64,000 nt of DNA from Orientallactaga sibirica (taxonomy: Eukaryota > Chordata > Mammalia > Rodentia > Dipodidae), in NCBI GenBank assembly GCA_036365145.1, contig JAEOAD010000888.1, positions 1,054,001 through 1,118,000 on the forward strand, written 5' to 3'. Shown here piece by piece: positions 42,748 through 53,622 of this stretch. Below the pieces are notes generated by a model. That model was not told the DNA's origin. It did no database searches and saw only the letters and a list, made by a program, of their open reading frames with translations. Position 1 is the stretch's first letter. Each line of letters opens with the position of its first letter. The translations under genes were made by a program, and so were the position numbers.

Positions 42748-43070
42748 TAGCTATTTTTCTCATTCCTGTGACAAAATGCCTGGGAAAAAGGAGGATGGGG
42801 AGGAAGACCTTATATTGGCTCGCTGGTTGCAAAGATACAGTCCATGATGGGGAAGGTGTGTCAGCAAGAGTGTGAGGCCTTGCCCCCAAAGTCAGGAAGC
42901 AGAGAAGAGATAGGAAGTGGGCCATAAAACTTCCTGGACTGTGACCCCTGCCTTCAGTGACACTCTACCTCCTAAAGGCTCCATAACCTTCCCAAACTCC
43001 ACCAGCAGCTAGGGACCAAGTGTTCAGACACGCGCCTCTAGGAAATGTTTCACATTCAAACCACAATAAT
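42748..43070 (-). mobile_element. MaLR-like LTR, antisense
   Basis: ctgtattagctatttttctc, gtgacaaaatgcctgggaaa, tctacctcctaaaggctcca and gcagctagggaccaagtgtt. Confidence 0.7.
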
Positions 43071-43287
43071 ATATTCAAAATGTCTTCATTTCAACATGCG
43101 ATGAACATAAGAAATTTACATTTCTTTTCTATCTTGGGTCTTCAAATTCCAGTGGGCATTTTACATTGCTAGAACATCCCAGTGAAGGTGCTAAATCCAT
43201 CAGGAATACTTGATCTGTATTTTGATTTCATAAAATTCAGTTGAAAAGTCACAGTCCATACGCCCAGGTTCAACACAGTCAAAAGTT

Positions 43288-43512
43288 TTTCAAGGGCTGG
43301 AGAGATGGCTTAGCGGTTAAGGCGCTTGCCTGAGAAGCCTGAGGACCCATGTTCAACTCTCTAGGTCCCACATAATCCAGACACACAAGCTGACGCAAGC
43401 ACACAAGGTCGCACATAGGCACGTGATAGTGCGTGCATCTGGAGTTTGATTTGCAGTGACTGGAGGTCCTGGTGCACCAATTTTCTCTCTCTCTCTCTCT
43501 CTAATAAAAAAT
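43288..43512 (+). repeat. tRNA-derived SINE, intermediate type
   Basis: agggctggagagatggctta, gcggttaaggcgcttgcctg, expanded middle with gacgcaagcacacaaggtcg, then a CT tract. Confidence 0.93.
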
Positions 43513-44300
43513 AGTTTTCCAATAACTAAACAGGGAATGATCTTTTTAATATAAATAGAAACCAATGAAAATGGAATTAAATACAAAAGTGGAGAAAATC
43601 GAGCACTGCACTAGATGCTGGTTATGATTGCTGCTGCTGTTATTATGACAACACAAAGACTGCTGGCCGTTGCTAAAGGAAACAAATAGGGCATGCACGT
43701 AGGAACGGAAGGAGACATTGAGTTCAAGGCTTCCAGCTTTGCTTGGTTCTTCAGTATTCAGAGCAAGCCTCTGTCATGTGCTCACCAAGGCCGCTGATGG
43801 GCTTCACACCCACATTGTTGCCTCCTCTTGTCCCCGAAGTTAGCCCTCCTTTCTTCTGGTTAGACCCTGCTTTCTATGTCACAGAGCAAATGATGGCTCC
43901 CAGGCATGAACTTGTTAATTAATTTTGTTTCATCTACTCATGCTTTTGATCTTATGCCCTCTCCCTCCTGGGGGACATTCTCTCCACTGTAGCTTTTCTC
44001 TTGTTTTTGGCTTCTTAGCCTCTCCTTTCCAGCTGCTCTTTCTGCTTCAATGGGTCATCATGCCTGGGGCCATCTTACTGTAGGAAGCTTCCCACGGTCC
44101 AGGTCCAGCCTCTTCCTGGCACCCCCACCTGCCGAGATTCTTCAAAAGGGAGTCTGCCCCTGCCAGCTCGAGGATTTCCTACCATTCCCTTCAGGGCAGC
44201 TCAGGAAAAGGTGGGGGGAGGGGGGAAAGTGGGGGAAGGCCTTCAGGTTGCCTAGGGAAGGATAGCCCAGATGGAGGGCTAGAAGTGCATAATCCCTAAG
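43513..44300. other. Unique sequence with a G-rich tract
   Basis: 44211-44239 has three long G runs (six, six and five) separated by short linkers. No gene recognised. Confidence 0.35.
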
Positions 44301-44600
44301 GTAGTAATGTGCTGGCCAAGGAATTGCTGGGCTGGGTGGGACAGATGAGCACAGGGGAGAGGGTTGGAGATAAAATCTGGCAGCAGCTGTAGTCCAGGCG
44401 TGGGAGGGAATTGGCTTTGACGGTGAGTACAATGAGGAGGCTTGTGAAGTGTTTTAAGCAGAGCAGTAGCAGGCTCCGGTTTACACCCTACATAGCTTCT
44501 TTTTCCAAGAGGCAAGTGTAGAACCAGGAAGCCCATGAGAAGATGATTACAATATTCCGGGCAAGAGAGGATGGAGCTAAGACGAGAAAGGCAGACTGAG
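44300..44600 (-). repeat. Old mammalian repeat (family not named)
   Basis: gtgttttaagcagagcagta, gcaagagaggatggagctaa and gattacaatattccgggcaa recall a common old repeat also seen at 50640-51080 (aagcagaggagagacatgat). Orientation and name uncertain. Confidence 0.35.
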
Positions 44601-44696
44601 ATCCAGCTCAGTCCTGGGTCTACTCTAGAGGCAGAGCAAGAGGATCTGCTGGTACTGCTGCTGGTGCTGTGGCTGGAAGAGAAGGAGAAATAGAAA

Positions 44697-44795
44697 GGCT
44701 GGGTGTGGTGGGGCTCACCTGTCACCTTAACTCTTTCAGAGGCAGAAGAATCCAGACATCTGGGCTTCCTGGAATGAGACACCATCTCAAAAACA
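44697..44795 (+). repeat. B1 SINE, diverged
   Basis: ggctgggtgtggtggggctc and gagacaccatctcaaaaaca. Confidence 0.7.
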
Positions 44796-44799
44796 AATA

Positions 44800-44950
44800 A
44801 GAGTCAGGTGTGGTGGCGCATGGCTTTAATCCCAGCACTTAGGAGGCAGAGGTAGGAGGATTGCTGTGAGTGCAAGGCCACCCTGAGACTACACAGTGAA
44901 TTCCAGGTCAGCCTGGGCTAGAGCGAGACCCTACCTCAAAACAAAATTTT
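44800..44950 (+). repeat. B1 SINE
   Basis: caggtgtggtggcgcatggc, ggaggcagaggtaggaggat, gggctagagcgagaccctac. Confidence 0.95.
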
Positions 44951-45240
44951 TAATTAAATAAAAAAGTGGGGGGGAAATGAAGGCTGTCCTCAGGTTTTGT
45001 CCGTTTGCACCTGTCATTCACTCATCCCACAGCCACCTGCTCTCTTTCCTCAGGGCTGTCACTGCCCCACATTATAGGACTATCAATTTAAAAGTCTGCC
45101 CCAAATGGGTCCTGAGAAGTCAGTACCATGATCACAGCAGGAAGAGAGGTGAGAGAAGAGGACATGTACTGAAAAATCGATGAAATCTGTCTCTATCTAC
45201 TGGTGGTTCATAAATAATGCTCGCAGTTGCTAAAAGAAAT
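44951..45240. other. Unique sequence
   Basis: No repeat recognised. Confidence 0.3.
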
Positions 45241-45246
45241 AGACAT

Positions 45247-45515
45247 GTCAGCGATGGCTCAGCGGCTAAGATGCTTACCTGCAAAGCCTAATGATCCAAG
45301 TTCAGTCCCCCAATACCCACATAAAACCAGATGCTTAAAGTGGCACATGCATCTGGAGTTTCTTTACAGTGGCTGGAGGCCCTGGTGTGCCCATTCACAC
45401 CTTTAAGTCCCAGTGCTCAGGAGGCAGAGGTAGGAGGATCAACATGAATTCAAGGTCAGCCTAAAGAGCGAATTTCAGGTCAGCCTGGGCTAGAAAGTGA
45501 GACCCTGCACAGAAA
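45247..45515 (+). repeat. Chimeric tRNA-SINE:B1 element
   Basis: A tRNA-SINE runs to gccctggtgtgcccattc at 45398. It then passes without CT tract or A tail straight into B1 lacking its first ~20 bases (acacctttaagtcccagtgc...cagcctgggctagaaagtga). Confidence 0.85.
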
Positions 45516-45571
45516 GAGGGGAGAGGAAAGGAGGGACAGAGAAAGCCCCACAGCCATATAAATGGAAAAAG

Positions 45572-45712
45572 AAGCCTGGTGTGGTGGCACAGGCCTGTAA
45601 TCCCAGCACTCAGGAGGCAGAGGTAGGCGGATCATTGTGAGTGCAAGGCCACCCTAAGACTATATAGTGAATTCCAGGTCACCCTAGTATACTGTGAGAC
45701 TCTACCTCAGGA
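45572..45712 (+). repeat. B1 SINE
   Basis: gcctggtgtggtggcacagg, cactcaggaggcagaggtag, gtgagactctacctcaggaa. Confidence 0.95.
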
Positions 45713-45775
45713 AAAAAAGAAGAAGGGAGAGGAGGAGGAGGAGAAAAAGGAGAAAAAGAAGAAAGATGGAAAGTA
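45713..45775. repeat. (GAA/GGA)n purine tract
   Basis: Almost pure A/G run following the B1 tail. Confidence 0.9.
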
Positions 45776-46205
45776 TTTATTCTTGTATCCATAGGTGAGT
45801 GCTGCTATCAACTTTAGTCAGCAATTACTGGGGAGACTCACAACTTGTCAAAACGGAGAATGAGTAACTACTGCGTATTCGGTCTTGAATAGGACATCCA
45901 TGTCACCCACTCCAAGGCTGGGCAAGCTGTGCAAGAGGAACTGTAGAACATGTGTTCTAGACATGGCATGTCTGTTGTACTCGTGAACTCCTAAGAGATG
46001 TGGCTGCCTGCACAAGACCCACGCAGGATTGGGCCCCTCAACATTCTGTCCTGGATGGTGGAGGGGCTCAGGAGGCTTCACAGCTCCCTGAAGAGTTTTT
46101 GGCAGGTAATGGTTGTTAAGAGGGAGGGGGAGAGATTTTCTTCAGTGGCTTCATGCACCAAGAAAGAACTTCACACCCACGTTCATGCAAGAAAACCTAA
46201 TTAAA
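45776..46205. other. Unique sequence
   Basis: No repeat or supported frame recognised. Confidence 0.3.
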
Positions 46206-46209
46206 CTCA

Positions 46210-46350
46210 GTGGGTCAACAACAACAAAAGACATGAAAATAGAAGGGACTAGTTAGGAAGAAGAGGGGTTCAAGGGAGGGAACAAGAGCAAGCAATGCGG
46301 GTGAGTGTGATGAAAATACATTGTACACATGTATGAAATTGTCAAAAAAA
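46210..46350 (+). mobile_element. Truncated L1 3' end
   Basis: aaaagacatgaaaatagaag, gaagaggggttcaagggagg and atgaaattgtcaaaaaaaag match the L1 terminus also seen at 25448-25615. Confidence 0.75.
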
Positions 46351-46584
46351 AGTACTCACGTTTGCCTGTGGTATGGAGATCAGATGGCAACTACTAGAAG
46401 AAATAGTTCAAAAGAGTTGTAATTAGTTGCTTGTGAGAAAGTGTATTGAGAGTGGGAAGAGGTAGGGCAGGAATATTCTTAATATTGGGTTGCATGAAAG
46501 CTGTTTTTGCTTGTCTGTTTTCTCTTCTTGTTTCTTTCCACTTTTAAACAATGAATGTACGTTATTTTCTTTAAAACTGTAAGC

Positions 46585-46807
46585 AATCAGGCTGAGGAGA
46601 TGGCTCAGTAGGTAAAGATCCTTACTATAAAAGCCTGACAGCCATCTTTAAGCTCCCTAGAATTCAGTCAGAAGACATCACACAGTGTCTGTCACATCAG
46701 CAGCACATTTACAGAAAAGGAGGGAGGAGACAGGAGAATGCTGAAGCTCAAGGGCCAACTAGTCTGGTGACCACAACTGTGGACAAGAGACCCTGTCTCA
46801 AAAACAA
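46585..46807 (+). repeat. B4-type SINE
   Basis: aggctgaggagatggctcag, gtaggtaaagatccttacta, agacaggagaatgctgaagc, aagagaccctgtctcaaaaa. Confidence 0.75.
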
Positions 46808-46812
46808 GTCAG

Positions 46813-46955
46813 AGGAGCTGGGGAGATGGCTCATCTATGGGCTTGTTTGCAAAGCCCACAATCCAGGTTCAATTCTCAAGCCCCTCATGTAAGCTGGATG
46901 CAAAAATGGCACAAGCAACAGGCACATATTTGCAGCTATAAGAGGCCCTGGTATT

Positions 46956-47005
<50 letters not shown>

Positions 47006-47036
47006 TACATGCACACAAATGAATAAATAAAAAGAA
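46813..47036 (+). repeat. tRNA-derived SINE with (CA)n
   Basis: agctggggagatggctcatc, ggttcaattctcaagcccct. The CT tract is replaced by a (CA)n run at 46958-46999, then AAATAAA. Confidence 0.9.
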
Positions 47037-47064
47037 ATAATTCCATTTAAAACCTAACTAAGCC

Positions 47065-47215
47065 AGACATGGTGGCTCACACCTTTAGTCCCAGCATGTG
47101 GGAGGCTGAGGTAGGAGGATTACCATGAGTTCAAGGACAACCTGGGACTACAGAGGTCTGTCTGGGCTAAAGTGTTACCCAGCCTCAAAAATAAACAAAT
47201 TAATTAAAAAATAAA
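47065..47215 (+). repeat. B1 SINE
   Basis: agacatggtggctcacacct, gtgggaggctgaggtaggag, A-rich tail. Confidence 0.9.
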
Positions 47216-47257
47216 ATTTAAAAACCTAAATAATTGTTGAATTAAAAAAAATAAGAT

Positions 47258-47490
47258 GGGGCTAGAGAGATGGCTTAGCAGTTAAGGTGCTTGCCTGCAA
47301 AGACTGAGAATACATATTCGAATCTCAAGGTCCCACATAGCCAGACACAGTGATACAAGTGTGCAATGTCACACATGCACACAAGGGAGCGCACACATCT
47401 GGAGTTTGTTTGCAGTGGCTGAAAGGTCCTGGCATACCCATTGTCTCTCTCTCTCAAAAAAATTTAAAAAATTAAAAATATTTTTAAAAG
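47258..47490 (+). repeat. tRNA-derived SINE, intermediate type
   Basis: ggggctagagagatggctta, expanded middle with cacacatgcacacaagggag. Probable TSD ataagatgg at about 47249 and 47493. Confidence 0.93.
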
Positions 47491-47614
47491 TATAAGATGG
47501 AAGGCAAAGACCAACACTAAAGGTTTTCCTCGGCCAGCTACACAGTTGCTGTGAAGAGCATGTTCTGGCATTCACACATGCACACACAAAAAAAAAAAAA
47601 AAAAATAAAAATTT

Positions 47615-47838
47615 AAAATATTTTGTATTTATTTATTTGAGAGACAGAGAGAGAAAGAGGTAGATAGAAAGATAGAAAGGGAGAGAATGGGCATACCAGG
47701 GCCTCTAGCCACTGCAAACAATCTCTAGACACATGTGCCACCTTGTGCATTTGGCTTATGTAGGTACTAGGGAATCAAACCTGGGTCCTTAGGCTTTGTA
47801 GGCAAGTGCCTCAACCAGTAAGCCATCTCTCCAGGCCC
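47615..47838 (-). repeat. tRNA-derived SINE
   Basis: (ATTT)n, (GA)n with GATA units, ccagggcctctagccactgc, ccagtaagccatctctccag. Confidence 0.95.
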
Positions 47839-47849
47839 AAAAACAAACC

Positions 47850-48058
47850 CTTTAAAAATATTTTCATTTATTTGCAAACAGAGATAGAAAGAAAAAAGAC
47901 AAAGAGAATAAGCATGCTAGGGCCTCTAGCAGCTGCAAATGAACACCTGATGCATGATCCACTTTGTGCATCTGGCTTTACATGGGTACTGGGGAATTGA
48001 ACCCAGATCATTAGGCTTTGCAGGCAAAGGCCTTACCCACTGAGGCATCTTCCCAGGC
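47850..48058 (-). repeat. tRNA-derived SINE
   Basis: gctagggcctctagcagctg, ggtactggggaattgaaccc, cccactgaggcatcttccca. Directly tandem, same orientation as the preceding copy. Confidence 0.93.
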
Positions 48059-48835
48059 CCTAAAAAGAAAAAAAAAAAAAAAAAAAAAACTTTTTTAATG
48101 TATGTGATTTTCCATTCCCGCAAGTCTCTGGCACAAGGTTCGTCTTGTCCTTAAGCAATGATTACGTTTCTTCCTTTGTCTAGGCTTTTCTTAATTCCTT
48201 TTATTGGCATTATGATGTTGATCTTGCTATAAATTTTTTAAAACCTCGGGCAAAACAGAAACACTTTGGTTCCCCAATGACACTGGCTGTCAAACGCCAT
48301 TCCTAAGCTTATTTCCCACACCACTGCTTGAGTGAAGGCACTTGCTCCGTGTGGCAGGTGGAATGAGCTGCAGGCGTATTTGGAGTTTTCTTTCTTTGAC
48401 AGAGATCATGGCAGGTCTGTGTGGCTGCCCCTCTCAGTTGTTACCTGTAGCGGATGACAGAGTTAGTTGACACCGCCCCTGAGCGATCCCTTGATAAACA
48501 CCCATGCCAAACGAGAACAATCCTGATGACTCCCGGTTGCCTCACGTCTGAAGAGTGTGGCCGGCTGGCTTTGGTTCTCTGGACCCACATCTTCTCCTTC
48601 CCACTTTGCACCTTCCTCTTTCACTGCAGCTCCCTTGGGCCCTCGTCACTATGGACGCTGACCAGCATCCGTGCCTGGCCTGTTCCTGGGCAGCTGTCTC
48701 CGCCTGCCCTCTTTTTCCAATAGCAGTGATTAAATTGTACAAAGGAAAGAGTGTCATCACATTTTCATACAAAAGTATAAAGTACTTCTTGATCATGGCT
48801 CCCCCCAACACACGCTCTTGTCACCCTCCTTTGTT
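48059..48835. other. Unique sequence
   Basis: Poly-A at 48069-48089. The rest (48100-48830) is repeat-free, with blocks such as aacgccattcctaagcttat and gattaaattgtacaaagg. No supported exon. Confidence 0.35.
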
Positions 48836-48839
48836 TTGC

Positions 48840-49340
48840 CTCCCACATATTTAATATTCCCCCATCCCAGATTCCACATAAAAGAGGAAAACGTGCATGG
48901 TTTCTGGTTCCATTCATTTTCCTGAAAACTGGCATGTTTTCTTCTTTACTTCTCAGTAACACTCCGTTGTGTATACATGCTGCATTTTCTCTATCCATTC
49001 ATCTATTGGCGGGCATCAAGGCTGAGTGGGCAGTTTAGCTAGTGTATGTACTGCTGCGGGAAACATAGACGGTAAGCACCTGTGGTGTGCTGACTCAGAG
49101 TCCTTCAACCCCTGGGTCACACGGAAGTTCTATGTTCAGGTTTTTGAGGAACTTGCACACACTAACTTCCACAGTAGCCACATAAATTATACCCCTAGCC
49201 AGCCGCGTGGACGGATCCCCTTGTGTGCACATCCTCACCACCCGTCCTTGTGTGTTCTCTCGCTGACCGCCATTCTGACTCGAGGGAGATGAAGCTCGCT
49301 GTGGTTCTCAGCTTCATTTCCTGGGTGATCTCTTATTCAA
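48840..49340 (-). mobile_element. L1 ORF2-end/3' UTR fragment, antisense
   Basis: ggttccattcattttcctga, ttgtgtatacatgctgcatt, ttctctatccattcatctat, gtttttgaggaacttgcaca and gaccgccattctgactcgag follow reversed L1 order. Confidence 0.8.
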
Positions 49341-49409
49341 GATCTGACTTGAGCACCATAGTGTCTGAGATCTGCCTATCTGCTAACCCTCGTGCCACTG
49401 TTCCCTGCT

Positions 49410-49680
49410 GCCGTGGTCTGAATGTGTTACCCAGAAACCCATGTGTTGGAAAATTAAGCTTAAAATCATGTGGGTGGGATTTGAAGGTAGGCCTTTGGAA
49501 GGTAATTAGGGTTGGAAAATGTCATGGGGTAGGGGTCTCATGATAAGATTGGTGGCTTCAAACGCAAGAAAGACCCAGCTGGTACATGTCAGGTGAATGA
49601 CACAGCAAGGGGAACCTTGCCATTGCAAACTCCTTGACCTTGGATTTTCTGGCCTCCAGAACTATAAAAAATAAATTTAT
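49410..49680 (+). mobile_element. MLT1-like LTR, sense
   Basis: gccgtggtctgaatgtgtta, ggtaggcctttggaaggtaa, ttagggttggaaaatgtcat and ttctggcctccagaactata fit MLT1. Confidence 0.75.
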
Positions 49681-49727
49681 TTTTTATTTTTATTTTTATT
49701 TTTACTTTTTATTTTTTATTATTTTTT

Positions 49728-49742
49728 TTGGAGAGAGACACA

Positions 49743-49775
<33 letters not shown>

Positions 49776-49988
49776 GAAGACAGAGATGGGAGCCCCAGCA
49801 GTGTCTCAGCTGCTGCGAACGAAATCAATATTTGTGTGCCCCGTTGTGGTCAAGTGTGGCATTGCGCCCTTGCGTCACTTTGCATCTGGCTAAACGTGGG
49901 ACCTGGAGATTGGAACCGCTGGAGATTGGAACCAGTGTTCTTAGGGTTAGGAGGCAGGCACCTTAACCCCTAAGCCATCTCTCCAGCC
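49728..49988 (-). repeat. tRNA-derived SINE, long subfamily with doubled B-box region
   Basis: (GA)n, gggagccccagcagtgtctc, gtgccccgttgtggtcaagt, doubled gattggaaccgctggagatt / ggaaccagt, cctaagccatctctccagcc. Confidence 0.95.
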
Positions 49989-49994
49989 CTAAGC

Positions 49995-50265
49995 ACACTT
50001 TTTTGCATGTGTATGTGTTCATGTGTGTGAGTGCAGGTGCACACATAATATATAGCTCATGGTGAAAGTTAGAGGATGATTTTTGGTGTCCTTGCCTTCC
50101 ACCTCATTTGAAAAAGGTTTCCCCCTCCTCTCTTTCTCATTCTCATTGTTGTTGCTCACCACTTGCCAGGGTAGTTGGTCTGTGAGCTTCTGGGAAGTTC
50201 TCCAATCTCCACCTCCCATCTTGCTGTCAGCATGCTGGGATTACAGAAGCCTGCCACAGCGTCCA
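49995..50265 (-). repeat. B4-type SINE, antisense
   Basis: TG-rich start, gaaagttagaggatgatttt, cagcatgctgggattacaga, cctgccacagcgtccag. Confidence 0.7.
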
Positions 50266-50267
50266 GT

Positions 50268-50412
50268 TTTTGCATGGGGTTTCTTGCCATGGCAAATGAA
50301 CTTCAAAGATGCATGTGCCACTTTATGTATCTGGTTTTATGTGGGTCCTGGGGAATCAAACCTAGGCTGTCAGGCTTTGCCAGCAAATACCATTAACTGC
50401 CAAACCAGCTCT
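50268..50412 (-). repeat. tRNA-derived SINE, truncated
   Basis: gccatggcaaatgaacttca, gtatctggttttatgtgggt, ggaatcaaacctaggctgtc. Confidence 0.85.
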
Positions 50413-50639
50413 TCATAAATTACCCAGTGTGTGGTACTGTATTATAGTCAAATTATACTAATGTGAAATGGATTAGTACATCAGCCTGGACTGGTCCCAT
50501 GAGCTTTTCTTTTCTCAGGCTGCCGAGAACCTTGACAACTGCCACTATCCATTTGACTCTGAAGGCTGCCTGAGGAGTGAAGCCCTGTGCTGACACTACG
50601 CATTCATTCATGTGTGTGCTCACCCTGCAAATCTGTTTG

Positions 50640-51085
50640 TCTTGTCAAGCACTAAGGGTACTACTGTGGGCAAGATGGCCAAAAGGAGACTCCACTGGGC
50701 AAAATAAGAAACGACCAAGGTGAGTTCACAGAGGATGAACACTCTGTACTGAGAAGGTATGTACATAAGAATGACTAAAAGGGAAGCAGACAGGCTTGGA
50801 AGGAAGTGACATTCAGCTGTGTAGGAGTTTGTGAGGCAAGTGGGGGAGGCAGGAAGAATGTCCCAGAAATGTATATCAGATGCAGTGGCCCAGGAGAGAG
50901 TAGTGCATGCCCAAATGGACACAGGGACAAGATGGCAGTATGTAGGAGAGAACAAAGGGGCAGGTCAAGCTGACATCAAAGGCCTTGCCATTCTGCTCAG
51001 GGAGTTTGGGCTTCATGTTTAAACAACAGCGAGCTACGGAGGGCTTCTAAGCAGAGGAGAGACATGATTCAAGTACTTTCTCACT
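50640..51085 (+). repeat. Old mammalian repeat (family not named)
   Basis: atgtcccagaaatgtatatc, caaaggccttgccattctgc, gagtttgggcttcatgttta and ttctaagcagaggagagaca are in the order of a common old repeat also suspected at 44300. Confidence 0.45.
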
Positions 51086-51164
51086 ACTCTACATTGTAGG
51101 GTTTATGGTCACTTCAATAGTCAGGACACAGCAAAAACGAACAGATGTGAAGTATGCTTACTTT

Positions 51165-51500
51165 GATTGTGTATTGTGTGTATGATATATGTGTGTGAGT
51201 GCCACAGCATACATGTGGGGGCCAGAGGACACCTTTGGGGTGTCAGTCAGTTCTCACTTTCTATCTTCTTTGAGGCAGAGTCTCACATTGTTCATCGCTG
51301 CTTTTCTCGCCAGACTAGCTGCCTCCTGCCCAGCAGCTTCCATAGATTCTGCTACATCTTCCTCCCTCCTGGCCTGTTGGTGTGGGCAGGATAACAAATG
51401 CCTGCCACAGTGTCCATCTTTTTATATGGCTGTTGGGATTCCCCACTCAAGAACTCATGTGCAGTAAGTGTTTTATCCACCGAACCATCTCCCCAGCCCC
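51165..51500 (-). repeat. B4-type SINE, antisense
   Basis: TG-rich start, gggccagaggacacctttgg, gaggcagagtctcacattgt, caccgaaccatctccccagc. Confidence 0.8.
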
Positions 51501-51522
51501 ACATAGGAAGTTTTAAAACTGT

Positions 51523-51722
51523 TGGGGGTTGGAAAGATGGCTCAGTGGTTAAGGTGCTTGCTTGTAAGGTCTAACAACCCCAGTTCAGTTTCCCAGTACC
51601 CACATAAAGTCAGATGCACAAAGTGGTTGCATGAGTCTGGAGTTCGTTTGCAGTGGCTAGAGGCCCATTCCACCCCCACCTTTGTGAATAAAAACAAAAT
51701 ATTTCTTAAAACAAAAACTGCT
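51523..51722 (+). repeat. tRNA-derived SINE
   Basis: gggttggaaagatggctcag, cagttcagtttcccagtacc, short 3' region, A-rich tail. Confidence 0.92.
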
Positions 51723-52130
51723 AAGCCTTACAGCATGTTTGCAGCATGCCCACTCCTCTCTGGGAGCTCTGTGGCATCCTTCTGGGCAGTCCTGTTTGTC
51801 ATTACTTTAATTACAAAGATACACAGAAGAGGTAGGTGTAACAGAAAATTGTTAACCTTGAAATTTTTATGATGGTGATAATTATGGGCGCTATAAGTGA
51901 AAACACAGGAGAGGAATATAAAAGTCTCCACAGGCTCGCCAACGAGAGAGGACCACTGTCTTCCCACGTGCCCACACGCAGCTCCACAAACCGCTATAAA
52001 CATGGCATGGCTCCACGTGTAACAAATTTCACAATCTACTATTTTCTTTTACTTAACAAATATCACCATCATTTTCCATGTTATTAAGCATGTTATTCAA
52101 AGACTTCACAGTGGGAATGTTCACACTGAG
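51723..52130. other. Unique/old sequence
   Basis: The 52010-52120 part (acttaacaaatatcaccatc, tttccatgttattaagcatg) may be an old LINE remnant. Otherwise nothing recognised. Confidence 0.3.
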
Positions 52131-52138
52131 TTATATAG

Positions 52139-52139
52139 A

Positions 52140-52170
<31 letters not shown>
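52139..52170. repeat. (TG)n microsatellite
   Basis: Pure TG run. Confidence 0.97.
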
Positions 52171-52172
<2 letters not shown>

Positions 52173-52590
52173 TGAGTAATAACTCCCAGCACAGAGCCCC
52201 TAGCAAAAAGAAAAGTTCAAGCCATGACTCGTCAGCTGTAACCCGGTAAACATCCCAGTGAATGCCCTTGGGGTCTTTCATTTTCTGTGCATGTGTTCAT
52301 TTCTGAGAAAAACTCATTATTTTTAAGAAAGGGAAAGAACACACTTTTCCTAGACATAAACATAGTACCTACCATTGTGCATAACCTGCTTCTCATTTAG
52401 AAATATATTTTAAACATTTTTCTATGCTTGATAAGTGTTTCTATGTGAAAGCCCCATTGGAGTTCTGCCCTCCACTTTTATTTTATTCAGGGTCAAACTT
52501 GCCAAACCTCCCTCATTGTTCTTATTTACCTCAAGAGCTCTTTACTACTAAGAAAATTCCAAGTTCTTGCGCCTTGAAAAAGTAGGGAGA
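52171..52590. other. Unique/old sequence
   Basis: cataacctgcttctcattta near 52380 is old-LINE-like. No gene recognised. Confidence 0.3.
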
Positions 52591-52591
52591 G

Positions 52592-52762
52592 GGCTGGAGA
52601 GATGGCTTAGCAATTAAGGTGCTTGTCTTCGAAGCCTAAAGATCCAGTTTCAATTCCCCAGAACCCACGTAAGCCAAATGCACAAGGTGGCACATGTGTC
52701 TGGAGTTCCTTTGCAGTGGCTAGAGAGCCTGGCACACCCATTCTCTCTCTATCTGCTTCTGA

Positions 52763-52813
<51 letters not shown>

Positions 52814-52818
52814 AGGTA
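52592..52818 (+). repeat. tRNA-derived SINE with long (AAAT)n tail
   Basis: agggctggagagatggctta, ttcaattccccagaacccac. An (AAAT) run of about 13 units ends the element. Confidence 0.95.
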
Positions 52819-53009
52819 GGGGAAAATATCCCTCTCCATGACATGATATGAAGTCTAACATAGATGCTTAGTTCCCACAACCCTGCCTAATGTCCAGCAA
52901 CCCCAGGAATCTCCTTGTGAAACCTTAATAGTGCCCCTCCCAGGAAGAGTCAATTTCCTCCTCCACAATGCACCCGTCCAGGCTCATGCAAGTCTCCATT
53001 TAACATACG

Positions 53010-53335
53010 GTATGACATAAACAACTTGGGGGACAAAACTTTCTTTGGATTCATGGTTCCAAAGGATTCAGTCCATTATGGCAAGGAGAGCAAGGGGGCA
53101 AAGTGGCTCACATACGGTGGCCAGGAGGGAATGCTGGCATTCGGCTGGCTCTCTCCTTCTACCCTTTTGACTCCTTGACAGCTCTCAGCCATGGATTGGC
53201 ACCGCCCACATTGAAGGTGGGCCTTCAGCCTCAGTTCATCTTCCCCGGAAACACCCTCAGAAGTGTGCCTCACCAATTCCCTGGGTGATTCTAAACCCAG
53301 TCACGTTGCCATTGAACATGAATTATTACCATCTC
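53010..53335 (-). mobile_element. LTR-like repeat, antisense
   Basis: gattcagtccattatggcaa, ttcatcttccccggaaacac and gtgtgcctcaccaattccct. Related to 8228-8548. Confidence 0.5.
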
Positions 53336-53339
53336 CAGT

Positions 53340-53622
53340 AGTGTTGTGAGGTGCTCTTAGAGCATTAAGAGGGACTGGTCTTTCTCACCAGGTGAGTTCA
53401 CTCCCAAGGGAGTGTGTTACTTAACTCATTGGCTGATACAAAGTGAGCCTCTTTCCTGGTGCTGGTCTCATTTTCATATATTTTCTCCTTCTTATGGGAT
53501 TTGACACAGCAAGGCTCCTCACCAAAAGCTGAGAACCATACACCCAAGTAAACCTCTATTCTTTATAAATCACTCAGTCTCAGGTATTCTGTTATGGCAA
53601 CAGAGAACATGCTAATACACTC
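53340..53622 (+). mobile_element. MSTA/MLT1-like LTR, 3' part
   Basis: ctataaatcactc-like end: ttctttataaatcactcagt, tctcaggtattctgttatgg, aacagagaacatgctaatac, a hallmark MaLR LTR end. Confidence 0.85.

Noticed and set aside
44279..44785. 168-codon minus-strand frame rich in Ser.
   Set aside because: It overlaps an old repeat and a B1 element; low-complexity composition, no splice support.
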